This document shows, in pieces, positions 35,523 to 45,188 of a stretch of DNA of 64,000 nt. The position numbers and the translations under genes were made by a program. The stretch lies in assembly GCA_963920575.1 (NCBI GenBank), contig OY986965.1:4463072-4527071 (forward strand), in the 5' to 3' direction. Under the pieces are notes generated by a model, which did not search any database, was not told the origin of the DNA, and saw only the letters and a list, made by a program, of their open reading frames with translations. Position 1 is the stretch's first letter; every line of letters starts with the position of its first letter. The DNA is from Narthecium ossifragum (taxonomy: Eukaryota > Streptophyta > Magnoliopsida > Dioscoreales > Nartheciaceae).

Positions 35523-36620
35523 TTTTTTTTTATTTTTTTTTATTAGTTGAGCCCAAGGACTAGGTGACCTTATTAGGGGTTAGATATAATAGATAGCTGG
35601 TGAACCGGGGGCATACCCCTCAGTTCCCCTCACATTACCAAATTGAAATCATAGCCTAAGTGCTTCTCGAGCTAGCCAATCTGCATACAAGTTTTCTTCG
35701 CGATGGATGTATGCAACATGAAACTCCGCGAGACTTCGGCTCATCTATCATATTTCCTGCACCTCTTCCCTACAGTCTTCTGCTAGGGGTAGCCTCCCCT
35801 CTATCACGTGGACTGCGTGAAGAGAGTCGCTTTCCACTAGTGCATGTTTAAATCCGCATTGAATTGCCCGGGTAATGGTCGCACGGATTGCATGAAGTTC
35901 TCCAAGTAGGATGGAGCCGGCCTTGCTCACGTTGCTTTCAGTCCGGAGGACTAGGGGTGAGCAGAACCGAACCAAACCTGAAGAACCTAACCGAACCGAA
36001 TTAGTTCGGTCCATTCTGTTCGGTTTTTTCGGTTTTTCGGTTCGATTCGGTTTTGGCATGTATGAAAAGTTCGGGTTTCGGTTCTTTAAAAAAAGTTCGG
36101 TTCGATTCGGGTCAGAACCGAAGTTTTCATACATGTCTTAGCCTATGAACCTATGGTCTAAAAAGTTTGGTTCGGTTCCTAAAAGTTCGGTTCGGTTCGG
36201 AACCGAACTTTTGTTTGGTTCGGTTCGGTTCCAAAAAGTTTGGTTCCAAAAAGTTCGGTTCGGTTCGGTTCGGTTCCTTCATAAGTTCGGTTCGGTTCGG
36301 TTCGGTTCTCTAAAAACAGAACCGAAAAAAAATTCGGTTCTTCGGTTCTGGACCGAGAACCGAACCGAGAACCGAATGCTCATCACTACGGAGGACATGA
36401 TCATCTTCATCAATGCAGGCGACGCCAAGGCCAACCATGCTGGAGGAATGATCAAAGGAGGCGTCAGTTCGGAGTATGGTGCTTTGCTTTTCCTCTATGA
36501 TCGCCCTTTGCGGACGCTGCTTAGCTAGCTCAGTGTGCTTACTGGCTTGCCATTTAATTAACCTAGCGGTTTAACCTCCCTGGCATCCTGCCCCTCTTCT
36601 CTCGCCATCACTTTGCAATG
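35523..36620 (-). mobile_element. Second 5'-truncated LINE (RNase H end), interrupted by a hAT MITE
   Basis: Poly(T) from 35523 followed by TTAGTTGAGCCC marks the 3' end on plus. The minus strand encodes an RNase H end (LLGELHAIRATI, ALVESDSLHAVHV) up to 35951. Beyond the MITE, 36397 onward continues the same frame with RTDASFDHSSSMVGLGVACI, which supplies the first catalytic Asp. The 5' limit near 36620 is approximate; an in-frame stop appears on the minus strand near 36565. It belongs to the same broad LINE group as the copy at 33078. Confidence 0.8.
35952..36388. mobile_element. hAT-type MITE, 437 bp, inside the second LINE
   Basis: The ends TAGGGGTGAGCA and TGCTCATCACTA form a 12-bp inverted repeat with two mismatches. 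The flanks are a perfect 8-bp target duplication, CGGAGGAC at 35944-35951 and 36389-36396, the hallmark of hAT transposition. The interior is a degenerate array of GGTTCGGTTC / GAACCGAACC pentamers in opposite orientations in the two halves, so the whole could fold back. No transposase is encoded. Excising it restores the LINE frame. Confidence 0.92.
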
Positions 36621-37399
36621 GTCCCTTCCACAACCACCACGCTTCACTGGCTGAACTTATCAATCAAAAAACATATGATCAGTTCAATCGATGTAGTTTA
36701 TGAGGGATGTCAAATCAAAAGGCTGTACTGATACATATCTGAGTTCAAAACAAATACTACTTGTGTTCTGTATAGGAGAATTAGCCCAGCTTAGGCAAGT
36801 TGTATAACTCTAAAAAATATATAATAAAAATAAAAAACTACTTTCTTCCTTATATTCCTAGCCCACTTTTGTCGCATGTGAGACAAGATCAGCCCTTAAT
36901 AGAGGTCCCCAAAAAGTCTACTCTTTTAAAAACAAAGACTCTCATTTATCAACTATATTCTCATTGATCAATTAGCCATTTCATGACAAAGTACAGACAT
37001 AGAATAAACCATGGTGGCCATCCTTTTCTTGCTTTCATTAATCTTAAATTAAGGAAGGAGACATGGTCAGAATAGTTCTTTTTTTGGGCTCATATCACCA
37101 ATCTTTTTGTAGAATATAATTGATGTCATTGTAGATTTCATATGCATGAATTATTCTCTTATTAGACCATGATCACATATGACCAGTTCAATTAATGTAG
37201 TTTATGAGAGGTATTAAAATTAAATAAGCTGTATTGAAATCTGTTTAATGTAGTTTATGAGAGGTATCAAAATCAAATAAGCTGTAATTGAAATCTGTCT
37301 GAATTCAAAACAAAATACTACTTTGATAAAAATGGCGAGGGCAAGCCGAATAGTTTATACTTCTTATATTCCAATCCCACTTGTGTTTCATGTAAGATA
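36621..37399. repeat. AT-rich block with internal and dispersed direct repeats
   Basis: TGTAGTTTATGAG-GGTAT blocks repeat near 36694, 37196 and 37250. The stretch about 36905-37140 (CTTAAATTAAGGAAGGAGAC, TTTTGGGCTCATATCACCAA) recurs diverged at about 39205-39400. The two copies bracket the foldback and TIR-like elements between them. Confidence 0.6.
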
Positions 37400-37872
37400 A
37401 GAATGTGATTTTTACATTTTAATATCATGTATTTTAGTATAATGATAATTTACTACTCTATAGTTTTAAAAATATAATTTACTACCCTATATTTTTATGT
37501 GACGACGCGATTTAAGACATGACCCCAGACGGCGTTATCTCTCTTGACGAAAAACCACTCACGTGCCAAGCATTTTGCATTTTGATACCCTGTAGTTTAG
37601 TGTAATGACAATTTACTATATTATAGTTTTAAAAATGTATAGTAATAGGCTTTCAGATTAAACTGTTGATGAAGATCTCACGTGAATGAAGTAAAAATGC
37701 TCACGTGCTTGTATGTGAGCGGTTTTCCGTCAATGGAGATAACGTAGTCTGGGGTCAAACCCTAAATCGCATCGTCACATAAAATGTGGGGTAGTAAACT
37801 ATATTTTTAAAACTATAGGATAGTAAGCTGCCATTACACTAAACAATAGGGTATCAAAATGCAAATTGCCCG
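37400..37872. mobile_element. Foldback element with long inverted arms (short relative of 59347-60277)
   Basis: The left arm (TTTTTACATTTTAATATC ... TTTACTACCC) is repeated in reverse at the right (GGGTAGTAAAC ... GGGTATCAAAATGCAA). Arms contain GACGGCGTTATCTCTCTTGA-like and CACGTGCCAAGCATTTTG-like motifs shared with the larger copy at 59347-60277. No coding capacity. Confidence 0.75.
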
Positions 37873-37884
37873 ACAAGAATACCC

Positions 37885-38038
37885 GTTTGGTTTGGGGATA
37901 GTAGAGATAACCTTCTTATATCCTCATTTATCCCCAAACATAATGGGGTTAAGGTGAGTTATCCCAAAAAATAGGATAAAACTTATCGTATCCCCATGTA
38001 ACTTCACTCCGATTTTTATATCCATTTCTATCCCACTG

Positions 38039-38093
<55 letters not shown>

Positions 38094-39195
38094 CATTTCA
38101 AGTAAGGTAAAATATAAAAATATTTATTTCAGAATTGCCCTCGGTTGGAGCATGGCATATTGGTGATGTGGCATGGTCATGTACATCAATGCATCCCCAT
38201 ACGGGCTCACTTATATTAATATAATGTATAATATTTTTTTTTTACATTATGTGGACCAATCATGGTATGACACGTTGCATGTGGGACCCACTTTATTTAT
38301 TATAATTATTATTAATATTATTTAATACAGTATGCATATGAAAGTGTTTCTATGCACTTAGACTTTTTTATGCGCTTCCAAACACGCATACAAATATTTT
38401 TATTTGCAAATAAAAAATTTTGCGCATGCAGTAACATTTTTTGTGTTTGCTTTTCTCCGTGCAAACATTTTTGTGAACGCATAAACATTTTTGTATGCGT
38501 TTTTATGTGCATATAAAAAATTTTGTGCGCTTAAAGACATTTTCCTATGCGTTATGTATTAAATAATAATATTATTATATTATTATAATAAAATATTAAT
38601 ATAAGTGAGTTCCACATGCCACTTTTCATATCATGATTGGTCCACATCATATTAAAAAATATTTATTTTATATTATTTTAATAATATATATTACAATAAT
38701 ATTTTTTATTAATATAAATAGTTTCGCATGGGAAATGCATTGCTATCTCACCATACCACGTCATGAGGCAGCCACCATTTTATGTGGGGTGGTAATATTA
38801 TATTTTATTATAACATATTTTTACTTTATTTATGAATTTATATAGTATTATAAATTATGTATGATTTACGCACAAATACTGAAACTTAACTTAATAACTT
38901 AAAATCTTGTATGCGAAGCATGTTAAGATTTTCTTATTCTTAATCAAATTCTCAATATACCCTATTTAAATATATTTTCTGTATTTATTAATAATAAAAT
39001 ACAATTCTCATCCTTATCTCACATTTTATAACCAAATATCATTTCATTATCTCAAGCAATCATTAATAGTTTATTTTTGTTTTTTAACAAAACATATAAA
39101 AAAATAAAATAACTTTATCCTCACTCATTATCTATTTTTTTTAAAACCCAAAATCCCTTAATCCGGAATAGATTATTCCCGCACCAAACGCCCCC
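37885..39195. mobile_element. Possible TIR-type element, 1.3 kb, AT-rich
   Basis: The left edge CCCGTTTGGTTTGGGGATA and right edge TATTCCCGCACCAAACGCCCC are imperfect inverted repeats of the same CGTTTGGT type seen at 15161-15430. The inside is strongly AT-rich, includes a (TA)n run at 38041-38092, and has GCATATGAAAAC-like direct repeats near 38330-38560. No transposase was recognised and no target duplication was resolved. Confidence 0.35.
38041..38092. repeat. (TA)n microsatellite
   Basis: About 26 uninterrupted TA units. Confidence 0.95.
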
Positions 39196-39199
39196 AAGG

Positions 39200-40190
39200 A
39201 TCCAAAAGGTCTAATATTTTTCAAACGAAGACTAATTTAGCAACTCATTTCATATCAAAGTACAACCAACGTGTCTTTCCTTTTCTTTCTTTCAATCCCT
39301 AATCTTAAATTAAGGAAAGAGAAACGGTCAGAATAATATTTCTTGTTTTGGGCTTATATCACAAATCCTTTTATAGAATATAATTGCTGTCGTTGTTGAA
39401 TAAAACTAGTTGGCTACGTGTTTCTTTCAAACATGTCATCAGACTGTTAAAAATTGGCATTATGACGAAATTCCAGAGGATAAAATATCATAGATTTTTA
39501 GTATAATGGGAGCTAAATCCTAATTGACTTTGTGTTCAAATCCATGTGAGATCTTATATTAATTAGAGCTTATGCTGCTGGAATAAAGGGCGGCCATGTT
39601 CTTTGTCCATATATATATATGCCCTCATTCCAGAATATCTAATCTTACATTATTTCAATTATTTATCAACTAAAACTAGATTAATTGCAACATAGGCTAT
39701 ATATAATATATATATAGCAATGTCTTGATCAGGATATATTTGTTATGGTCTGACATAAGTCTGCTTTTTAAAATGTTTTATTTGTGTTAAGTTATGCATC
39801 ATAAATATATATATAATTAACCTCGTCCCTTCCTATAATTAGCTTAAGCTTTTAGAATATATAATTGATATATAAATTAAGTCAATACGGTATTAGAGTA
39901 TGAACGTTTTATTAGAAATGAATTAAGATTTTTGAGTGCTTATTTCCAAGACAAATTAGAACGCTTTGCTAACTATTTAGATCTCAATTCCAACACGCAA
40001 TGCGATCTGCCATCAGCCAAAACCACTCAATATACCACCAAAACTTGAGTGCGTGTCAACTTGTTTTTGCTTCATATATATCTGGCTGTGACATTATTAT
40101 ATATTATTCTATAGAAACGTCTTATGGTAGGATTTTAGACCAGCCTTATAAAATGATGAGCTTCTATTCCTCAGACATCAATATATGAAC
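39200..40190. other. AT-rich spacer
   Basis: The first 200 bp are the diverged second copy of 36905-37140. The remainder has short TATA runs and no supported gene. Confidence 0.4.
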
Positions 40191-40194
40191 ACGT

Positions 40195-40575
40195 TTGTTT
40201 TACGGGACAGGATATGGGTCGTTATATCCTGAGATATATTCTCCGGGAGATTATATCTCAGGATACAATCTCCCGGGAGATGATGCGAGGGGTTAAACCC
40301 TTCTCTCATGTTTGGTAAGACAAAGGATAAGGTGATAGAAGATTTAATCAAATATTTAAACTTTTTTTATTTTTTAATCCAATGGATCTTATCTTATGGG
40401 ATTACATATCCCACCTCCTCTATGAGATTATTTTATCTCATGTACATAAGATATGGAGACTCAATGGGATAATTTATCCCATGCCTAAAATCACATAAAA
40501 TATGGGATAAAGTGGGGTCCATGGGATTATTAATTCTATCCCATCTATAATACCACGAAACAAACAAGCCATGTA
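40195..40575. mobile_element. MITE-like element with CGTTTGTTT...AAACAAAC ends
   Basis: The left end CGTTTGTTTTACGGGACAGG pairs imperfectly with the right end ACCACGAAACAAACAAGCC. Inside, TATCTCAGGATA/ATATCCTGAGATA and CTCCCGGGAG are palindromic, and GGGATA/TATCCC motifs repeat in both directions. It lies about 160 bp beyond the NAC stop codon, so it may fall in the NAC 3' flank. Confidence 0.55.
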
Positions 40576-40737
40576 TATATATATATATGCCATACATGAA
40601 GAACAACATTCAATATGATATATATATGTTTATAAGATAAATATAAATATGAGATGTTTATGTACAAGTTTGAAGGGGCTTCCACATATATATGAACTTA
40701 ATTTAGGGCAATAAAGAGTCTAAAAACTTAATTGGCT

Positions 40738-42224
40738 TCAAAAAGAGTTCCACATGGAAGCTGCAGACATCCCACCCTCAGCTAAGTATGTCCCTAGACT
40801 TGTTTCACCTAACAATAAGCCATTAGGGTTCTCTTCTTTATGGTTGTTGAAGTGACTCAGCACTGCCTCCACTACTTTCCTCTCACAAGTGAATGGATTC
40901 AAGAAGCTGCTGAGATGTGATGATGATGATGAGCTCTTGTTGGGCAGTGTTCTTCCAATAGGGATGATGTTCTGCTGGCTCTGTGAGGTTGTGATCATGG
41001 ATACAAAAGAGGGGCTGGAGAAGCAGGGCACTTGCTCATGATGCCCCTCTAAGCTCTGTGGGGGATGCTCATAGTTGATGAAGGTCGTCTCCATTAGAGG
41101 AGGGAGGGTGGAGGAGCTTGTCTCATCATACTGTGTATTACCGTCCATGCTGGGTTTGGAGGAGATGCTTCTGTTCTTGAAGAAGACCCTACAAAGCACC
41201 CAGTCCTCCTGTCCATGATCATGTACAGATTATAAGAGAAAAAACAAATTAAGTGTCATACAAAGATGATTGGATCCAAATAATGAAGAAAAGAAAAATA
41301 CAAAGATTCTACTGAATATTTTTCATATCATATGATACAAATGATGACAAGAGATCTATTGTTTATGGATAAGGATTGAAGCAAGCCATACCATGTGTGG
41401 AGAGAGAGAGAGAGAGAGAGAATGCTAACATATATAATGACATGAAGACTTGAGAGCATTTGAGAAAGAATGGTTGGCCAAAAAACTATGTTTAGATGGC
41501 GACTTTGGTGTTGATATATAGGGATTTGGAAAGCAATGGACGAAGATTGAAGTGATATCAGGAAATTTATCAGATACTTCGAGCTAGCAAGGTTCCGTAC
41601 GAAAAATGACAAGTATATTCTGGTAAAAAGAGAAATATTTGAAGTCAAGGCCGGATCATGTCTATTTTGATTATGGTCTATATATACTTCACATGCTTTA
41701 GATTAACGTCAAGTCCAACATCACATGCCTAAAAGTATCCACATATATACATATATATGGTCAAGCAATTAATGTGTAGATCTTATCTACATGAACGATA
41801 TATAGTTTTGTGGAGATCTTTATAACATATAGGAAGGAATTTCAGTGAAGAATTCAATTAAGGCAGCAGATGAAAAATGACTACCTACCTTGGACGGAAA
41901 CTTGGGGGGTTCCTCCATACGGAACTCATGCATGACCCAGTCAGTCTTCCTCCCTTTAGGGGCTCTCCCTTGGTAGAAAACCAAGGTCTTCCTCATGCCG
42001 ACGAGCACTCCCTTCCGCATCACCTGCCGGTCCTTCCCCGTCGCCTTCCAGTACCCTGACAGCGTCGCGCGGTTAGTCCGCTGTCCGGTTGCGTATTTCC
42101 TATCCTTCAGGCTGAAGAAGTACCATTCCTTGCAACCCACAGATGCCATTTCTGATATATATCCAATTAATTAACATTCATTCAATCAATTAATTAAGTA
42201 AGTTGCATCATCTATATATCTATA

Positions 42225-42255
<31 letters not shown>

Positions 42256-42572
42256 ATATCATGATTCATGCATGCTAATTATTAGCTGCGAAAATATAAA
42301 GATGTTGATAAATTATAAGTTGATAATTAAATGAGCAGAAAAGGATTATTGGTGTTCTGACGGCCGGCCGGAGGAAATGACATGCAATTAATAATGAGCA
42401 TTTCAACAACTTTATCCGCGTCGCCATCCAACCCACCAATATGACGACGGAGATCTCACCATCGATCCAGTGTTCGATGCAAGTTAACCGGCACATCGAC
42501 GTCTGCCCCATGATCAATAATTCCATGTTCACAGTGAATTCGCCGGTCATGCATCAGTCTCCCCATCCAAGC

Positions 42573-42612
<40 letters not shown>

Positions 42613-44827
42613 TGGGTACGCATATGTTGTGCTACTACATCAATTTTTCTTCTCTTAAAAACATGTTTCAAAAATCCTCTATTTTATGTATATAATTTTT
42701 TTTTTTTTTTTGATTAGTTGAGCCCGTAGGCTATAAGAAAAAAAAAAAAAAAAAAACTACATCACCATGTCCCAAACATCCATGCCATCCTCCGGAGCCC
42801 AGTTAAACTGAGCTCCATGACGACGACACCATCTTGTGATCCCATCAGCCCTAGCATTAGAAGATCTAGGAAAATGCAAAAATACAACAGACTCCAAACA
42901 CAAAACCTCTTTCCAAATACTCCTCACTGTCAGCTCCACCTCCCTAGGCCAAACCCACAACCCATTCAGTATTTGCACAGCCATATAATTAACAGCGCTG
43001 ATTTGTGTATATGATCACATTACACATGCGGTCCAATCAGTACTGGGATGCCCAATATCAATGGGATAGATTAATCAATCGGTATCTCACTCACAACCGA
43101 TTGAATATACCAATGATCAGATCGATAGTGAAGTACTGATTGGTTGATTTAATCCATCGGTATCTCACTACTGATGGAGTAGATCAATCAATCAGTACCT
43201 CACTGTCGATTAGGTGGCATGTGCATTATGCATTACACATAACACGTGACCATATATACAAAACTTTATTCTATAATTAATTATTGTTTTGACTAATTGT
43301 TTTAGAAAATTAAAATGCTTTCGGTTTCGCCACTTTTTATCCAATTGTTTTTATCGGCGAGCTTTGAATCCTTTTGACCTGTTAGTATACCAAAAATAGG
43401 GATACCAAAAATAGGGATACCAAAAATAGGCATAAAGGATGGAACTAATTGAAAAAGTTGGCAAAGAATGATGTTATTTCTTCTCTTTTATTCTCTAGAA
43501 AGTTGAGTGTCTCTATGCTTCTTATGTATATATATATATATGACCTTTTTCTAGCTACGGTGCTTTTCCTAACAGAAATGAGGCTAGATAAAGTTAATAG
43601 TGCATACATATAAGGTTGGGGAGGCAATTATGGTAGCAAAGAGACAACCTAAGAAGTTGAGAAGGTGCCAAACTTTTTGGCAAGAGAATATTTTCAGTTA
43701 TGGGGAGGAGGATGGAAAGGCCAAGCATTTATAGAAAATACGTATGAAGCTTGTGTTCCTTTTAAATTCTCTTTGCATTAAAAAATTTAGCAGAATCTTT
43801 GTAAGCACATGTTAATTTCTTCTAGCTTTTCATATGACATCTATCAATTAATCCATGTGTGGAAACTTTGGAATTATGTATACTTAATTGTGCACTGTTC
43901 ATTGTTAAAGAAAGAAGATAATGGATCGATCGAGACAGATTGATTAATGTATGAAAGATAAGGATAAAGGATCAGAATAAGAAGCTTCCTGTGATTGTTG
44001 ATTTGTTGTGCTAATTGCATATGATCAAGTGTGTGCTATATTTTAGAGATTTTTGCACTGTTTGAGATAGAGATAATTAAGAATATAATTGGCTGACTAT
44101 GTTGTTGGCCTTACTTAATTAAAGAAACTGGATTGGGGAAACAAAAGTCTGAGTATTTGATAGAGAAAAGCTTTTTCTTAAGACATGCGAAGTTTAGTTT
44201 GAGTTTTTAGTCCCAACTTAATATTCAAACCGATATAATAATATATATATACACACCAAAAATAATGGGAGATATTAAATTGGTTAAGTGGTGATGTCAT
44301 GCAAGAACTCAAATTCCTAATTACAACTATGACAAAATTCTACAAAAGAAATGATGATGATCTATATATGATGCTCACAAACATCTTCTTGATCACTTCT
44401 TGTGATGATCGAAGTGATCAATCTCTATATATATATATATACACACATATATATGTATGAGAGAAGAGAAGAGAAGAGAGAGAGACTCTAGGAATGGAGG
44501 TCACTATTATAATAGATCATGGTGATCAAAGCATTGAAGAGCTATGAAGTTAATATTTATGGGAGAAAAGAGCTGATGAATTCAGAACGAGACTATGATG
44601 AGCAACGGTGGAGATCCGATTTAGAATTGGTGAATGATATGATGAGGCTCACCAGGGAGATCCCACGGCTCGCACTTGTTGAGGTCGACGGCGACCATCA
44701 TAGGGCTGCCATAGTTGTCATCTCCGGCGACCTTCCTCGCGAGGTAGTCGCACACGAGCTCTTCGTCCCTCGGGTGGAACCTGAACCCCGGAGGCAGCCT
44801 GGCCTCCATCATGCTCAAGAAGCTCAT
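40738..44827 (-). CDS. NAC021/022: NAC-domain transcription factor, NAC1 (NAC021/022) type
   Basis: DNA-binding regulator; Arabidopsis NAC1 acts downstream of auxin in lateral root formation and is silenced by miR164. Three exons, 44827-44653, 42151-41889 and 41208-40738, join to 302 residues. The NAC subdomains are complete: [15 protein letters not shown] (residues 11-25), [67 protein letters not shown] and EDWVLCRVF (147-155). [12 protein letters not shown] is diagnostic of the NAC1 group. The Ser-rich tail is the activation region, and no membrane segment is seen. The ATG at 44825-44827 is chosen; a longer frame begins at a TTG and is not needed. Introns sit at the two usual NAC places. 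Intron 1 (44652-42152) is 2.5 kb and contains a LINE tail and a hairpin element. Confidence 0.96.
41016..41036 (-). promoter_or_regulatory. miR164 target site in NAC exon 3
   Basis: The plus strand here matches mature plant miR164 (starting TGGAGAAGCAGGGCAC) at 19 of 21 positions, differing at positions 17 and 21. The mRNA, read from minus, would therefore pair with miR164 across the whole cleavage centre. It encodes EQVPCFS, corresponding to the target-site peptide in other miR164-regulated NAC genes. Cleavage and silencing of this transcript by miR164 is inferred. Confidence 0.9.
41400..41421. repeat. (AG)n microsatellite in NAC intron 2
   Basis: Eleven AG units. Intron 2 (41888-41209) is otherwise unremarkable. 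Confidence 0.9.
42210..42610. repeat. Microsatellites in NAC intron 1: (TATC)n and (TA)n
   Basis: TATC/TATATC units run from about 42210 to 42257, close to the exon 2 acceptor. A (TA)n run spans about 42579-42610. Nothing coding was found between them. Confidence 0.9.
42698..42982 (-). mobile_element. LINE 3' tail (RNase H end), 285 bp, in NAC intron 1
   Basis: Poly(T) followed by GATTAGTTGAGCCCG marks the 3' end of a minus-strand LINE. The fragment encodes the last part of an RNase H-like domain ([15 protein letters not shown]) and then a stop. The 8-bp flanks ATATAATT (42690-42697 and 42983-42990) are a target duplication. A second A-run at 42738-42757 lies inside the 3' region. It is in the same orientation as the NAC gene. 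Confidence 0.85.
43002..43263. mobile_element. Hairpin-rich inverted-repeat element, copy 3, in NAC intron 1
   Basis: TTTGTGTATATGATCAC at the left pairs with GTGACCATATATACAAA at the right, an inverted repeat with few mismatches. The interior holds degenerate ATCGGTATCTCACTACCGAT-like palindromes, more decayed than in copies 1 and 2. It starts only 12 bp beyond the LINE target duplication. Confidence 0.7.
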
Positions 44828-45010
44828 GGTAATCAATCAAACTGTTATCAGAGATCGAAAGAAGAGAGAGAAAGAGAGCTTTCTTGTATGATGAGAGGCA
44901 AAGAGGTTTAGAGACAGAAAGGTTGCTCTTAAATTGTGAGCTATATGACTAAAGAGGCATATAGAACGAGACCTAGAGCGAGAGAAACGTTGTCATGTGT
45001 TGCGTGTCTT

Positions 45011-45063
<53 letters not shown>

Positions 45064-45141
45064 CACAGAGAGGTGGCACTGATGAGATCCCAAAGGAGAG
45101 CGCTCTGATGGGTATTAAATAGGAGAGTCCAAAGTCAACTA

Positions 45142-45183
<42 letters not shown>
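44828..45183 (-). promoter_or_regulatory. NAC 5' leader and promoter with two (GA)n tracts
   Basis: Read on the minus strand, TATTTAATA at about 45122-45114 could serve as TATA box, with transcription starting near 45085 and a leader of about 260 bases. A CT-repeat tract (45063-45014) would lie in the leader and a second (45183-45145) just upstream of the TATA. CT/GA tracts of this kind are common near plant promoters. Confidence 0.45.

Positions 45184-45188
<5 letters not shown>

Noticed and set aside
44825..44836. Start of the NAC protein three codons upstream at 44836
   Set aside because: That codon is TTG on the minus strand; the first ATG is at 44825-44827 and gives a normal NAC amino terminus.
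44519..44911. Plus-strand frame of 130 codons over NAC exon 1
   Set aside because: Shadow of the NAC domain coding on the minus strand.
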